From a virus: a stretch of DNA of 40,189 nucleotides. Below, in pieces: positions 1-8,031 of this stretch; within the stretch, counting starts at the first letter, position 1; each line of letters opens with the position of its first letter. The stretch covers positions 1-40,189 of IMG/VR virus record IMGVR_UViG_3300019890_000001; one strand, given 5' to 3'. Made by a program: the position numbers and the translations under genes. The notes beneath the pieces were generated by a model. The model ran no database searches. It was not told the DNA's origin and worked only from the letters and a program-made list of their open reading frames with translations.

Positions 1-127
1 CGAATATCCGAAGATACACAGTTTATGGAAACGACAAGGATGGTATTTTGATGAACAATGTAAAAAAGATCCAACCAAACAGCAAGGAAGACAATCTTTT
101 ATTGTTGGAGACTATGCTTGTGAGGAG
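1..127. repeat. Left copy of 127-bp terminal direct repeat
   Basis: Positions 1-127 are identical to 40063-40189. The repeat cuts through the RNA ligase gene and carries no feature of its own. An exact overlap of 127 nt at the two ends is what a de Bruijn assembler with k=127 leaves on a circular contig, so I read it as an assembly overlap of a circular or circularly permuted genome rather than a biological terminal repeat. Confidence 0.95.
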
Positions 128-685
128 TTTGGGAATATCAAGCACTGGGACGTCGAAGAGAAAATTGACGGCACGAATATCAGAGTGTTTTACAAAGACG
201 GTGAAGTCAGATTTGGTGGTCGTACCAAAGATGCGCAAATACCATGTAATTTGCTCGACTACTTACAAACATGGTTTACCCCATCGTTGCTTAGTGCTCG
301 GTTCGCTGATAAAGCTGGCATTGGCACCCAAGTAATCCTTTTTGGGGAAGGTTTTGGTCCAAAAATTCAATCCGGGAGCTACTACTCTGAGCGGGTTGGA
401 TTTTGTTTATTTGATGTGAAAGTGGGCTCATGGTGGCTGGGAAAAAATGTGGTTAGACATTCTATTGCTGAACAATTGGGTGTTACTTCTCCCCCATGTC
501 TAATGACCACGGCAACTGAACAAGAGATCATTGAATACGTAAAGCAAAAGAATCCCTCCAGCTTTGCCATGAATGATCCCGATCGAAAGCACGTCATGGA
601 AGGCGTGATATGCCGTCCCGTCAAGACCATGCTTTTTAGAAATGGAGATCCCATAATGTACAAACTTAAATGTCGAGAATTTTAA
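2..685 (+). CDS. T4 Rnl2-type RNA ligase (3' part; gene starts at 40058)
   Basis: ATP-dependent RNA ligase that would seal nicked RNA through a ligase-AMP intermediate. Joining 40058-40062 to position 1 gives one uninterrupted 229-residue frame. The nucleotidyl-transferase motif I is EEKIDGTNIRV, with Lys56 as the expected AMP-accepting residue. A motif III-like LFGEGFGPK, motif IV-like EGVICRP and motif V-like YKLKCREF follow in order. At 229 residues it is shorter than T4 Rnl2 (334 aa), so it covers the adenylyltransferase core and lacks most of the C-terminal domain. The stop overlaps the ATG of the HNH gene. The window start is an artefact; the gene is intact on the circle. Confidence 0.9.
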   Translation, partial: EYPKIHSLWKRQGWYFDEQCKKDPTKQQGRQSFIVGDYACEEFGNIKHWDVEEKIDGTNIRVFYKDGEVRFGGRTKDAQIPCNLLDYLQTWFTPSLLSARFADKAGIGTQVILFGEGFGPKIQSGSYYSERVGFCLFDVKVGSWWLGKNVVRHSIAEQLGVTSPPCLMTTATEQEIIEYVKQKNPSSFAMNDPDRKHVMEGVICRPVKTMLFRNGDPIMYKLKCREF

Positions 686-1110
686 TGAAGAGATTTTGGG
701 ATAAAGTTCAAAAAACCAATACATGTTGGAACTGGATAGGGGCAATTAAATCTAATGGATATGGATTATTTTGGTGGGAAAGGAAAAACATTTCAGCTCA
801 TAGATTTAGTTATATACTTAACAAAAGTATCATATTAAATGGATTTAATGTTTGCCATACATGTGATAATCGTAAATGTGTTAATCCAGATCATTTGGTC
901 GCTTGTACTCAATCTGAAAATTTAATAGATGCATATAAACGGAAGCGCAAGACTTCGGTTCGAAGAAAATTGACTGATGAGAAAGTTATATCTATTAGAT
1001 CAAAGTATTCAAAAGGGAATTCTTATAGAAAATTAGCGAAAGAATATGGTGTTAGCACTTGTTGCATCGTACTAATTATAAAAAATAAAACTTATGCAAA
1101 GGAATCCTAA
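685..1110 (+). CDS. HNH homing endonuclease
   Basis: A 141-residue HNH_3-type nuclease. The N-terminal CWNWIGAIKSNGYG, an AHR, and the cluster VCHTCDNRKCVNPDHL form the zinc-dressed beta-beta-alpha-metal site. The C-terminal third (about 95-141) reads as a helix-turn-helix (LTDEKVISIRSKYSKG, then YRKLAKEYGVS), usual in phage homing endonucleases. I chose the ATG at 685, which overlaps the ligase stop; an in-frame ATG at 670 would add five residues. The gene is visibly more AT-rich than its neighbours, which suggests a mobile insertion behind the ligase gene. Confidence 0.9.
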   Translation: MKRFWDKVQKTNTCWNWIGAIKSNGYGLFWWERKNISAHRFSYILNKSIILNGFNVCHTCDNRKCVNPDHLVACTQSENLIDAYKRKRKTSVRRKLTDEKVISIRSKYSKGNSYRKLAKEYGVSTCCIVLIIKNKTYAKES

Positions 1111-1358
1111 TGTCTTTTTCTGCCCAATACGATATTCCAAAGACGAAACATGCCAAGTTAGGAAATTATATCATTACTTTGGATCAGATCCACGGAGTCA
1201 TGATGTCAAAAGCCGACAGCAAAGATTTCCCATACCAAGTGTTTGTCACATACATGGACAAAGAACGAGGCGCCCACACAGTAGTTCTAGAAATGAGTAG
1301 TAAAGAAGTGGCCGAACAAGCTTGTAGTAAAATAGCCGAACAGTTAGGTGCAATCTAA
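1110..1358 (+). CDS. Hypothetical protein, 82 aa
   Basis: Begins in the TAATG overlap with the HNH stop. The 82-residue product has no recognised domain. It contains beta-strand-like segments (KLGNYIITLDQI, QVFVTYMD, AHTVVLEM) and a helical C-terminus, and looks like a small soluble globular protein. It closes the operon before the portal promoter region; function unknown. Confidence 0.7.
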   Translation: MSFSAQYDIPKTKHAKLGNYIITLDQIHGVMMSKADSKDFPYQVFVTYMDKERGAHTVVLEMSSKEVAEQACSKIAEQLGAI

Positions 1359-1364
1359 TTCTTG

Positions 1365-1391
1365 TGTTAAATTTGAATTTTAATGTTTACA
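1365..1391 (+). promoter_or_regulatory. 27-nt conserved motif upstream of the portal gene
   Basis: A 27-nt block beginning TGTTAAATTTGAATT and ending GTTTACA. It matches the block at 3558-3584 at 23 of 27 positions with identical length. It lies 28 nt before the portal start codon. A TACAAT that could serve as a -10 overlaps its end (1388-1393), with no convincing -35. Candidate late-gene promoter or activator site; the activity is inference. Confidence 0.5.
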
Positions 1392-1419
1392 ATGGGGTTA
1401 ACCATCAAAAGGATGTTAA

Positions 1420-3513
1420 ATGGCCAGCCCCATGTCCGATTATTCATATTCAAACGAATCACGAGACTTTCTTAACGATTACACCAAAAAAGTCAAATCG
1501 GACCCACGTCTAGAATTTCACCAAGACATCATCCAAGACTTCGGTGAGTCATATGAAAGGGCATATCAATTATGGAACCCATATTACGCAGAAGCATATA
1601 AAGACCTTTCTTATTATTTGGGAAATCAATGGTCATTAGAAGAGCTGTCTTATTTAAATAACCAACGTCGATCTTCTTTTACTTATAACAAAACTTTCCG
1701 ACTTATTAATCTTGTGTTGGGCCGCTTTTCCAGCACCATGCGCGGCTATTTAGTCGAGCCGATTGAGAACTCATCCCAAGAAACTGCCGAGATTATGACT
1801 GATGGGCTGCAATACATCATGCAGTATGGCAATGGGCATGAAGTCGTTAAAAAGGCTGTAAAGGGCGCTTTGACCACCGGTATGTCGTTTGTTTCCCCAT
1901 GGATAGACTATAGAAATGATCCGGTATCGGGCGACATCAAGTTCCATCAAGATGAGTGGAATGCGGTGATCCTGGACCCATTCCTTACAAAAAAAGACTT
2001 GTCAGATTGTTCTTTTATTGCCCGCAGAAAGTTCTTAAGCCGTACCGAAGTCATATCATTATTGCCCGATAAACAAGAAGAGATTGAAAAGCTGCCGTGG
2101 GGAACGCGGGATGATAAATTCACTTACATGCCATATGCCCGGCAATGGGGTATGCAAAAACTTCTGAATTATAACGAATACTGGAGAACCAAGTGGGAAA
2201 CCAAAGATGTTTTGGTAGACATGCAAACGGGCGAAATGAAGGAATGGGATGGCGACAAAAAACGTTTGTATTTGTTCAGAAAAATGTTTCCACAATTAGA
2301 GATAGTAAGAAAACCAGTACGTACAGTTGAACTTGGTATAATTGTAGAAGGTCAGTTATTATATTATGGTACAGACCCCAACGGCCTTAACGATTACCCA
2401 TTCGTGCCTTTCTTTGCAGTGTTCGAACCCTCATACGACTTGTATACATGGAAGATCCAATCATTGACTAGATTCGTTCGGGACCCCCAAACAGAACTGA
2501 ATAAACGCCGCTCAAAAATGGTCGATGTCATCGATAATCAACTGAATAGTGGATGGATCGCCAAGACCAATAGTGTTACCAATCCATCATCTATGTACAA
2601 GTCCGGCCAGGGCCAAGTAATTTGGCTGAAGCCTGAAGCGCAGATGACCGACATTCAGCGAATCCCAAGTGCCGGTATCGATCCATCCCAGTTCCAATTG
2701 GAAGCCGAATTCGAGAAAGACATGCTGGAGATTTTGGGCCTAAGTTCAGAAAACATTGGCATGGCTGAGAACGAGAAAATTGAGACGGCTGGCATTTTGT
2801 CGAAATATCGTCAAATGGCTGGCTGGATTCCAATGCAGCATATCTTTGATGGCATGTGGGAATCCCAAAAACTACTAGGCGAGAAAACGCTTAAGTTGAT
2901 GCAGGCCAATTATACACCAGAAAAAATCAAGCTGATTACGAAAAAAGAACCAACACCCGAGTTCTATTCCAAGACTTTCTCAAGATATGGAGTCACTGTC
3001 GAAGAAGGAATCTTGACCGATTCTCAACGCCAAAGCCAATTCGTACAACTTGTGGCATTGCATCAGATGGGAGTATTGCCACCAGAAGGCGTCCCATTAA
3101 TCATAGAAAATTCAAATCTTCATGGCAAAAAAGACCTTCAAGCACTTGTGCAGAAAAAAGTCGAAGCCGACGCACAAGCCCAACAACAAGCAATGCAACT
3201 TCAGATGCAAAATCAGCAGACCGTTACACAAGCTGTCGGGGCGAAGGCCGAAGCCGATCGATCATTGGCTGCCGAACGTTTAAATAAAGTGGGTCTTGAT
3301 GCCGCTTTATCAATGGAAAGAATCTCAAGATCTGAAGAAGACAGAACGGCTGGAGCGCTTAATATTATCAAGGCATTGAAAGAACTTGATGGAATGGATC
3401 TGGATAATCTGCACAAAAAACTAGCGCTGTTACGAACGCTTGAAGGGAAAGATGATTTACCCGCTAAAGTTGCTAAACCTGCTAAAAAAACATCATCCCC
3501 AAAACCTGCTTAA
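1420..3513 (+). CDS. Portal protein (P22 gp1-like)
   Basis: Dodecameric portal through which DNA is packaged and ejected. The 697-residue length is close to P22 portal (725 aa). The N-terminal half (about 55-330) has the P22-like portal signature: WNPYYAEAYKD, GNQWS, NLVLGRF, RGYLVEP, and a segment around FVPFFAVFEPS. The last 110 residues are Gln/Ala-rich and helical (EADAQAQQQAMQLQMQNQ), matching the portal barrel. An AAAGGATG ribosome site precedes the ATG. It heads the head-gene operon after the 27-nt motif. Confidence 0.92.
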   Translation: MASPMSDYSYSNESRDFLNDYTKKVKSDPRLEFHQDIIQDFGESYERAYQLWNPYYAEAYKDLSYYLGNQWSLEELSYLNNQRRSSFTYNKTFRLINLVLGRFSSTMRGYLVEPIENSSQETAEIMTDGLQYIMQYGNGHEVVKKAVKGALTTGMSFVSPWIDYRNDPVSGDIKFHQDEWNAVILDPFLTKKDLSDCSFIARRKFLSRTEVISLLPDKQEEIEKLPWGTRDDKFTYMPYARQWGMQKLLNYNEYWRTKWETKDVLVDMQTGEMKEWDGDKKRLYLFRKMFPQLEIVRKPVRTVELGIIVEGQLLYYGTDPNGLNDYPFVPFFAVFEPSYDLYTWKIQSLTRFVRDPQTELNKRRSKMVDVIDNQLNSGWIAKTNSVTNPSSMYKSGQGQVIWLKPEAQMTDIQRIPSAGIDPSQFQLEAEFEKDMLEILGLSSENIGMAENEKIETAGILSKYRQMAGWIPMQHIFDGMWESQKLLGEKTLKLMQANYTPEKIKLITKKEPTPEFYSKTFSRYGVTVEEGILTDSQRQSQFVQLVALHQMGVLPPEGVPLIIENSNLHGKKDLQALVQKKVEADAQAQQQAMQLQMQNQQTVTQAVGAKAEADRSLAAERLNKVGLDAALSMERISRSEEDRTAGALNIIKALKELDGMDLDNLHKKLALLRTLEGKDDLPAKVAKPAKKTSSPKPA

Positions 3514-3557
3514 TTGATGACGCCATTTTAAATATATACATAATATTTTATTCATCA

Positions 3558-3584
3558 TGTAAAATTTGAATTAGAATATTTACA
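3558..3584 (+). promoter_or_regulatory. Second copy of the 27-nt motif
   Basis: Begins TGTAAAATTTGAATT and ends ATTTACA, so its ends form an inverted repeat TGTAAA/TTTACA. It matches 1365-1391 at 23 of 27 bases and lies 15 nt upstream of the next ATG, in the only sizeable gap between portal and the following small genes. It suggests a second transcription start for the scaffold and coat genes. Confidence 0.5.
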
Positions 3585-3599
3585 CATAAAAATGGTGTT

Positions 3600-3794
3600 A
3601 TGGACAAAAAAATGGCAAATGTCACGAAGGCAATGAAAATTGCTGAAAAAGACATGAAAAAAGATGAGAAGAAACCGGCAATGAAAGCTTTAAAGGGCGC
3701 TGTGAAAGAAAACGTCAAGCTGACTAAAGAAGACCGAGAAGTCCGTGATCCAGAGATCAAAGCTTATAAAAAGATGAAAACCAAGGGCTGCTAA
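3600..3794 (+). CDS. Small Lys-rich protein, 64 aa
   Basis: A 64-residue, strongly basic, almost entirely helical peptide (MDKKMANVTKAMKIAEKDMKK at the start, many Lys and Met). It could bind nucleic acid or be a minor head component. It is not a recognised family. The stop codon overlaps the next ATG (TAATG), so it is translationally coupled to the gene at 3794. Confidence 0.75.
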   Translation: MDKKMANVTKAMKIAEKDMKKDEKKPAMKALKGAVKENVKLTKEDREVRDPEIKAYKKMKTKGC

Positions 3795-4009
3795 TGAAAG
3801 AGAGATTCCATGACCTGCTTACGAATAAAGATAACGATTATCGCCATCCGGTCCCTCAGAACAGCTACTCAAGAGAATTAGACTCACGGATCCAAGATTC
3901 AGAAATGCCTTATGGGTATTCGACTGACAGTCCACCAGCCGATACAGGCGATTTTAACCAAAGACGTCTTGAGTCCAATAAACAGTATTCCAAATCGAGA
4001 GGAAAGTAA
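3794..4009 (+). CDS. Hypothetical protein, 71 aa
   Basis: A 71-residue hydrophilic protein rich in Asp, Ser, Arg and Tyr (for example SRELDSRIQDSEMPYGYS), probably disordered. TAATG overlaps at both ends couple it to its neighbours between portal and scaffold. No domain recognised. Confidence 0.7.
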   Translation: MKERFHDLLTNKDNDYRHPVPQNSYSRELDSRIQDSEMPYGYSTDSPPADTGDFNQRRLESNKQYSKSRGK

Positions 4010-4239
4010 TGAAAGAACACAAACACGCGATGTACAAAAACGAAGTTGAAGAGCCTAAAGTCCCGATGCATGGGCATCAAGAATCGGGCATGGGATGCCA
4101 CGACTTTAAGGGCGAAGCACAAGACATTGCTTATGGTCAAGCCGGAGAAATGGGCTGTAAGTCCGATTCCAAAAAGATGGGCGCTCAATTTAAGAATTAT
4201 CACTGGGATTCAGACACCGGCGGAACTTCAGGTTACTAG
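4009..4239 (+). CDS. Hypothetical His/Lys/Gly-rich protein, 76 aa
   Basis: A 76-residue hydrophilic protein with His- and Met-containing stretches (MKEHKHAMYKNEVEEPK, PMHGHQESGMGCHDFKG) and a Gly/Ser-rich tail. Low complexity and no membrane segment suggest a disordered accessory peptide. It starts in the preceding stop codon. Confidence 0.65.
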   Translation: MKEHKHAMYKNEVEEPKVPMHGHQESGMGCHDFKGEAQDIAYGQAGEMGCKSDSKKMGAQFKNYHWDSDTGGTSGY

Positions 4240-4248
4240 GGTTAAAAA

Positions 4249-4611
4249 ATGCAAGAAATTGGAGAGAGCCGACAGCAATGGGGATTAGCGGTTTGGCATG
4301 AAGCCGAAGAGATTGCTAATCGCCTGAAAAGCGACGAGAAGCCCTTTTACATTGTCTTTGCTGCTAAAGCGGACAAGGGTAGCCCAGGAACGTTTCGACA
4401 AGCCTTTCGCATGTACCGTCAACGTCCACCCAAACTTATAGGAATATTGGTTTGGTACGTCGACAACAAGCAAGGGGTCTTTCGATTAGTCCCAGAATTA
4501 TCAATACCTCCCGATGTGCCGTTAGACGAGTCATTGCTTTCGAAAGACAGTAACGATTCATTCGCAACCATCGCGGAAGTTGGACAGAAGATGGGAGTCT
4601 TACTGTCTTAA
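4249..4611 (+). CDS. Hypothetical head-operon protein, 120 aa
   Basis: A 120-residue globular protein: an N-terminal amphipathic helix (AVWHEAEEIANRLKSDE), then strands FYIVFAAKADKG and KLIGILVWYVDNKQGVF. It sits between the portal and scaffold genes, where P22-like phages often carry unassigned head genes. No domain recognised. Confidence 0.75.
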   Translation: MQEIGESRQQWGLAVWHEAEEIANRLKSDEKPFYIVFAAKADKGSPGTFRQAFRMYRQRPPKLIGILVWYVDNKQGVFRLVPELSIPPDVPLDESLLSKDSNDSFATIAEVGQKMGVLLS

Positions 4612-4647
4612 AAATATGGATTAGGCAAGCAACCATAAGGGAATGCA

Positions 4648-5451
4648 ATGGCTATCGACATGAAAGATTATGCGGGCGAATTAGAGTCTCCAGCCGCCGT
4701 GGAGCAACAAAATACTTATAACAGTTACGAAGCACAGTCGCAAAACGAAGAGTTAGGGTTGCCACCGATGCCTCCAGCTGCTCCAGTTGTTGAAAATGAA
4801 ATTCAACATAAAGAACAGCCCCCAGCACCAGACCAACAAGAACTTAACTTCAGAGCACTCTCGGAATCTGTTGAAAAGTTAAAGGCCGAAAGAGAAGCAG
4901 AAAAGCGGGATTACCAACTCCAACTGGACATGCTTCGAGCCAATGTAAATAAGTCGCAACCCAAAGAAGCGCCAAAAACCAGACAGATGTTTGAAGGCAT
5001 GGAGGACAACGATGTCCCAAATGTCGGTGAACTACGGAAGGCTTGGTCTGAAAGGGAATCGGCTTACAACGAACGGATCGAAGAACTACAGGTCGCAAAT
5101 CAGCATAACGACTACGCCGAAGTATTAGGAAAGTACGGAAAACAACTTGCAGAAACCGATCCCGTTTTTTTACAGGGAATAAGAGGTGCGGAGAACAAGG
5201 CTTTATTTGCTTATCAGTATGCAAAAAGAGAACAAGAACTTCAGCAACTCCGAGAGGCTGTCAAACAGACCGCGCCACCACAAGCATCGCCATCGAGCAT
5301 TACTGCTCAAAGAATAGTCGATAACGCCCGCAAGCCAGGAACACTGGCACAAGCTGGCGGACAATCAGTCCTGAGTAAGGCGGACTACTACGCGACGATG
5401 AGTGATGGCGAGTTTATGAAGATGGCCTCGAAATTCCTGGGCGAGATCTAA
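4648..5451 (+). CDS. Scaffolding protein
   Basis: A 267-residue acidic protein very rich in Gln and Glu. A Pro-rich N-terminus is followed by long predicted coiled coil (about 65-105 and 125-150, ESVEKLKAEREAEKRDYQLQ) and a helical C-terminus ending FMKMASKFLGEI. This composition and the position immediately upstream of the coat gene identify a scaffold that templates procapsid assembly and leaves before maturation. The call rests on context and composition, as scaffold sequences diverge fast. RBS AAGGGA precedes the ATG. Confidence 0.8.
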   Translation: MAIDMKDYAGELESPAAVEQQNTYNSYEAQSQNEELGLPPMPPAAPVVENEIQHKEQPPAPDQQELNFRALSESVEKLKAEREAEKRDYQLQLDMLRANVNKSQPKEAPKTRQMFEGMEDNDVPNVGELRKAWSERESAYNERIEELQVANQHNDYAEVLGKYGKQLAETDPVFLQGIRGAENKALFAYQYAKREQELQQLREAVKQTAPPQASPSSITAQRIVDNARKPGTLAQAGGQSVLSKADYYATMSDGEFMKMASKFLGEI

Positions 5452-5467
5452 CACATAAAGATTAAAA

Positions 5468-6415
5468 ATGGCAATTACAGGTTTAACACAACTGCCTCCA
5501 GAGGTCCGAACTTATTTCGATAGACTGTTGCTTGCGCTAGCGCGACCATACTTCATCTACGATCTGTTCGCCCAAAAGAGACAAATCCCACTAAATTCTG
5601 GGGACCAATTGGTCTTCCGACGTTATGGGACATTAACAAGTGCTACAGTGCCGCTTACAGATGGTCAAACGCCACCTGGGGATCAACTGTCAGTCACAGA
5701 CTTTAAAGCACAAATTCAATGGTACGGTTCATTCGTTACCATTACCGACCAAGTTCAATATGTCGTACAAGACCGAGTACTTAATGAAGCAACTAAAGTT
5801 CTTTCATTACAACTTGGCTTGACCCTAGATACATTGATCAGGGATATGATGGTATCTACCGCAAGTACTATTGCATGTCAATTTGGTCTAAACGGCAATA
5901 TTCCTACAGAGATCACTGATGCAGATATACAAACTGCTATCATTGCATTACGTCAAGGGAACGCCAGACTCATGACAAATCCTCTACCTGGGGAAAACAA
6001 ATTTGGTACGGCTCCCGTACGAAGTTCCTACTGGGGATTCATGTCTGTAGATCTACAAGCAGATCTAGAAGCCGTCTCTAGCTTTATACAAGCTGCCAAC
6101 TATCCAAACCCAATGAATGCACTTGAAGCAGAATGGGGTGCAACTCGTAACTGCCGATGGCTCTTAAATACCAACGGATACAGTAACGGTGCATCACCAA
6201 ACGTCTACAGTTCATTTATGCTTGGGCAAGAGGCTTACGGTGTGATTCGACTTGGAGCAAAAGAAGCCGAATTCATTGTAAAACCACTTGGCGCATCTGG
6301 TACAGCGGATCCACTTAATCAACGTGGAACAGTCGGCTACAAGTACCCATTTGCAACTCGTCTGCTCAATGATAACTGGATCACCAGAATCACATCAACA
6401 CTGGCATCATCATAA
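5468..6415 (+). CDS. Major capsid protein, N4-gp56 family
   Basis: Main shell protein, 315 residues. The family pattern is clear: LLALARPYFIYDLFAQ, then IPLNSGDQLVFRRYG (39-53), LTDGQTPPGDQLS, a strand pair QIQWYGSFVTITD, and the long helix of the HK97 fold (NEATKVLSLQLGLTLDTLIR). The C-terminus has GVIRLGAKEAEFIVKPLG and KYPFATRLLND. It follows the scaffold gene by 16 nt. The N4-type coat within a P22-like head operon is a mosaic feature. Confidence 0.92.
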   Translation: MAITGLTQLPPEVRTYFDRLLLALARPYFIYDLFAQKRQIPLNSGDQLVFRRYGTLTSATVPLTDGQTPPGDQLSVTDFKAQIQWYGSFVTITDQVQYVVQDRVLNEATKVLSLQLGLTLDTLIRDMMVSTASTIACQFGLNGNIPTEITDADIQTAIIALRQGNARLMTNPLPGENKFGTAPVRSSYWGFMSVDLQADLEAVSSFIQAANYPNPMNALEAEWGATRNCRWLLNTNGYSNGASPNVYSSFMLGQEAYGVIRLGAKEAEFIVKPLGASGTADPLNQRGTVGYKYPFATRLLNDNWITRITSTLASS

Positions 6416-6425
6416 GGAGCACACA

Positions 6426-7163
6426 ATGGCAATAGTAAGAAAAGGTACTCTAACAGTACTGACAGGTGGAGCGGCCCAGAACTTGGCGCTAGGCTTCATT
6501 CCTAGTTACTTCAGAATGGTCAACAAAACCATTCAAACATCTGGAACAGTTACAGGTGTAACAAACGTAGAGTGGTGGGATGACATGGTGAATGCTTCTG
6601 CATACATCACTACGTACACCACAGGTAGTGGCGTTCTAAGCTACATCTCTAGCAATGGTATTACGCCTTTGGTCACACCAGATAGCAGCATCTATGCTGT
6701 TACAAATTTGGCAATCACAGGTATCAGCAAAGCAGCAAACGCAAGTATTACTGCTACGCATGCTTTTACAGCAGCAGATATTGGCGTGACAACTGTCAGT
6801 TTTCATGGCGTTGTTGGTATGACTCAGATCAACACTTTAAGTGGTGTGATCCAGTCCGTAACTAGCACGACAAGTTTCACTGTAAATATTAACACTACAA
6901 ATTTCACTACATTTGTAGCCAGTGGAACACCAATTGCAAACGTCGTAACAGGAAACTACCCATTCGCATTACAAGGCGGAGTACCAAGCGCAACACGCGC
7001 CCCTGGATTCCCTCCAAGTCAGGCGACGACACCTCAGGTACTAAATGCAGCTTTGTATAACCAAGGCATCATTGGCTTGACATTGGGGACCACTTTAATG
7101 GTCAACACTAGCGATGTATGGGATTACCTTGCGTTGTTAGATGCACCATTTACAAGTGCGTAA
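6426..7163 (+). CDS. Putative capsid decoration protein with FCCH-like module
   Basis: I place the start at the ATG at 6426 behind AAGGAG; a longer frame from 6288 would run through the coat gene. The 245-residue product is Thr/Ser/Ala/Gly-rich and beta-predicted. Residues about 96-172 form a module (ITGISKAANASITATHAF ... GVVGMTQINTLSG) that recurs in the genes at 7215 and 9769 and resembles modules annotated in phage proteins as ubiquitin-activating E1 FCCH-like. Position directly after the coat gene suggests a head surface or stabilising protein. That role is inference. Confidence 0.75.
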   Translation: MAIVRKGTLTVLTGGAAQNLALGFIPSYFRMVNKTIQTSGTVTGVTNVEWWDDMVNASAYITTYTTGSGVLSYISSNGITPLVTPDSSIYAVTNLAITGISKAANASITATHAFTAADIGVTTVSFHGVVGMTQINTLSGVIQSVTSTTSFTVNINTTNFTTFVASGTPIANVVTGNYPFALQGGVPSATRAPGFPPSQATTPQVLNAALYNQGIIGLTLGTTLMVNTSDVWDYLALLDAPFTSA

Positions 7164-7169
7164 TGTTTT

Positions 7170-7195
7170 GGGGCCGGTCTAAAAAGCCGAGCCCC
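7170..7195 (+). terminator. GC-rich stem-loop after the decoration gene
   Basis: GGGGC pairs with GCCCC across a CGG/CCG inner stem, followed by CTTTAATT. The U tract is short, so it may be a partial terminator or mRNA stability hairpin that sets coat and decoration transcripts above downstream ones. Confidence 0.5.
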
Positions 7196-7214
7196 CTTTA
7201 ATTAAGGGTGAAAA

Positions 7215-7586
7215 ATGGGCCTGCGGAATATCCCACCATCAGTTACTTATCCGTCTCCCAACGAGTTCTTGGAAACAGTTTTTCCAATAACCGGAATCAC
7301 CAATGCATCTCAGGCTACCGTTACTTGTGCTGCGTATCCATTCACTGCTGAAGACCAGTTGATTACCCAAATTACCTTCAAGCAAGTCGTAGGAATGCTT
7401 CCCATCAACGGCATTACATGTCTGATCACTAAGGTACTAAGTTCGACGCAATTTCAAATTGCTGTCGATACAACTAACTTCCCAATTTACCGTAGCGGCG
7501 GAGTGATTTGTATCGATACCGGCCAACCGCCAGTCGAAAAACAAGGGGCTCAGTACTTCAATACACCTTGGCAAAACATTTTATAA
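7215..7586 (+). CDS. Small structural protein built around one FCCH-like module
   Basis: A 123-residue protein. Nearly all of it (about 25-100) is one copy of the repeated module: ITGITNASQATVTCAAYPF, then VVGMLPINGITCLI and a final YRSGG. It lies in the head operon and is probably a virion surface component. The hairpin upstream may lower its expression relative to the coat gene. Confidence 0.75.
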   Translation: MGLRNIPPSVTYPSPNEFLETVFPITGITNASQATVTCAAYPFTAEDQLITQITFKQVVGMLPINGITCLITKVLSSTQFQIAVDTTNFPIYRSGGVICIDTGQPPVEKQGAQYFNTPWQNIL

Positions 7587-7599
7587 AAGGAAATTTAAC

Positions 7600-8019
7600 A
7601 TGGCAAGACCACGCAGAGTGCGAAAATTAGACGATGCAAAATCAGAAGTGATTGCTGAAAACATCCTTCAAGAGAATCCAGAAGGGCTCCCAAAGATTGA
7701 TCACTCCAAAGTCGATAAAATCGTCGTAGCAAAATATGTTCCAGAATACAGGGATATCACCTTTTTGAATGGGCGCGATCCAGGATACCCATTGGATTTC
7801 CATTACTCCAGCAAGACACATCCTTTAAAGCTGTACAAATTGCTCCATGGGCAGAACTACAAGTTGCCAATCGAGATCATAGAACACCTTGAAGGCCGTA
7901 GCGAACCCGTATATGGATACCGCAAAGGTTTAGATGGCCACCCAGAGATGTATATCGTCAGCCGCAAGTTTCTATTCCAATGCAGAAACGTGCCCAGAAA
8001 TGGAAGCGCAGCAGCCTAA
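7600..8019 (+). CDS. Hypothetical head-completion protein, 139 aa
   Basis: A 139-residue protein with a basic N-terminus (MARPRRVRKLDDAKSE) and a globular C-terminal part with PLKLYKLLHGQNYKLP and EPVYGYRKGLDG. Good RBS AAAAGGAAA. Its place between coat-associated genes and the gp4-like adaptor suggests a neck or head-completion role, but no family is recognised. Confidence 0.72.
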   Translation: MARPRRVRKLDDAKSEVIAENILQENPEGLPKIDHSKVDKIVVAKYVPEYRDITFLNGRDPGYPLDFHYSSKTHPLKLYKLLHGQNYKLPIEIIEHLEGRSEPVYGYRKGLDGHPEMYIVSRKFLFQCRNVPRNGSAAA

Positions 8020-8031
8020 CCAAGGAAAGAC

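Noticed and set aside
1-127. Biological direct terminal repeat, as in T7-like phages
   Set aside because: The length equals a common assembler k-mer, the repeat cuts a gene, and a headful-type terminase argues for circular permutation. Coverage data could overturn this.
6288-6425. Upstream extension of the decoration gene
   Set aside because: It would lie within the coat gene; the ATG at 6426 has an AAGGAG site at proper distance.
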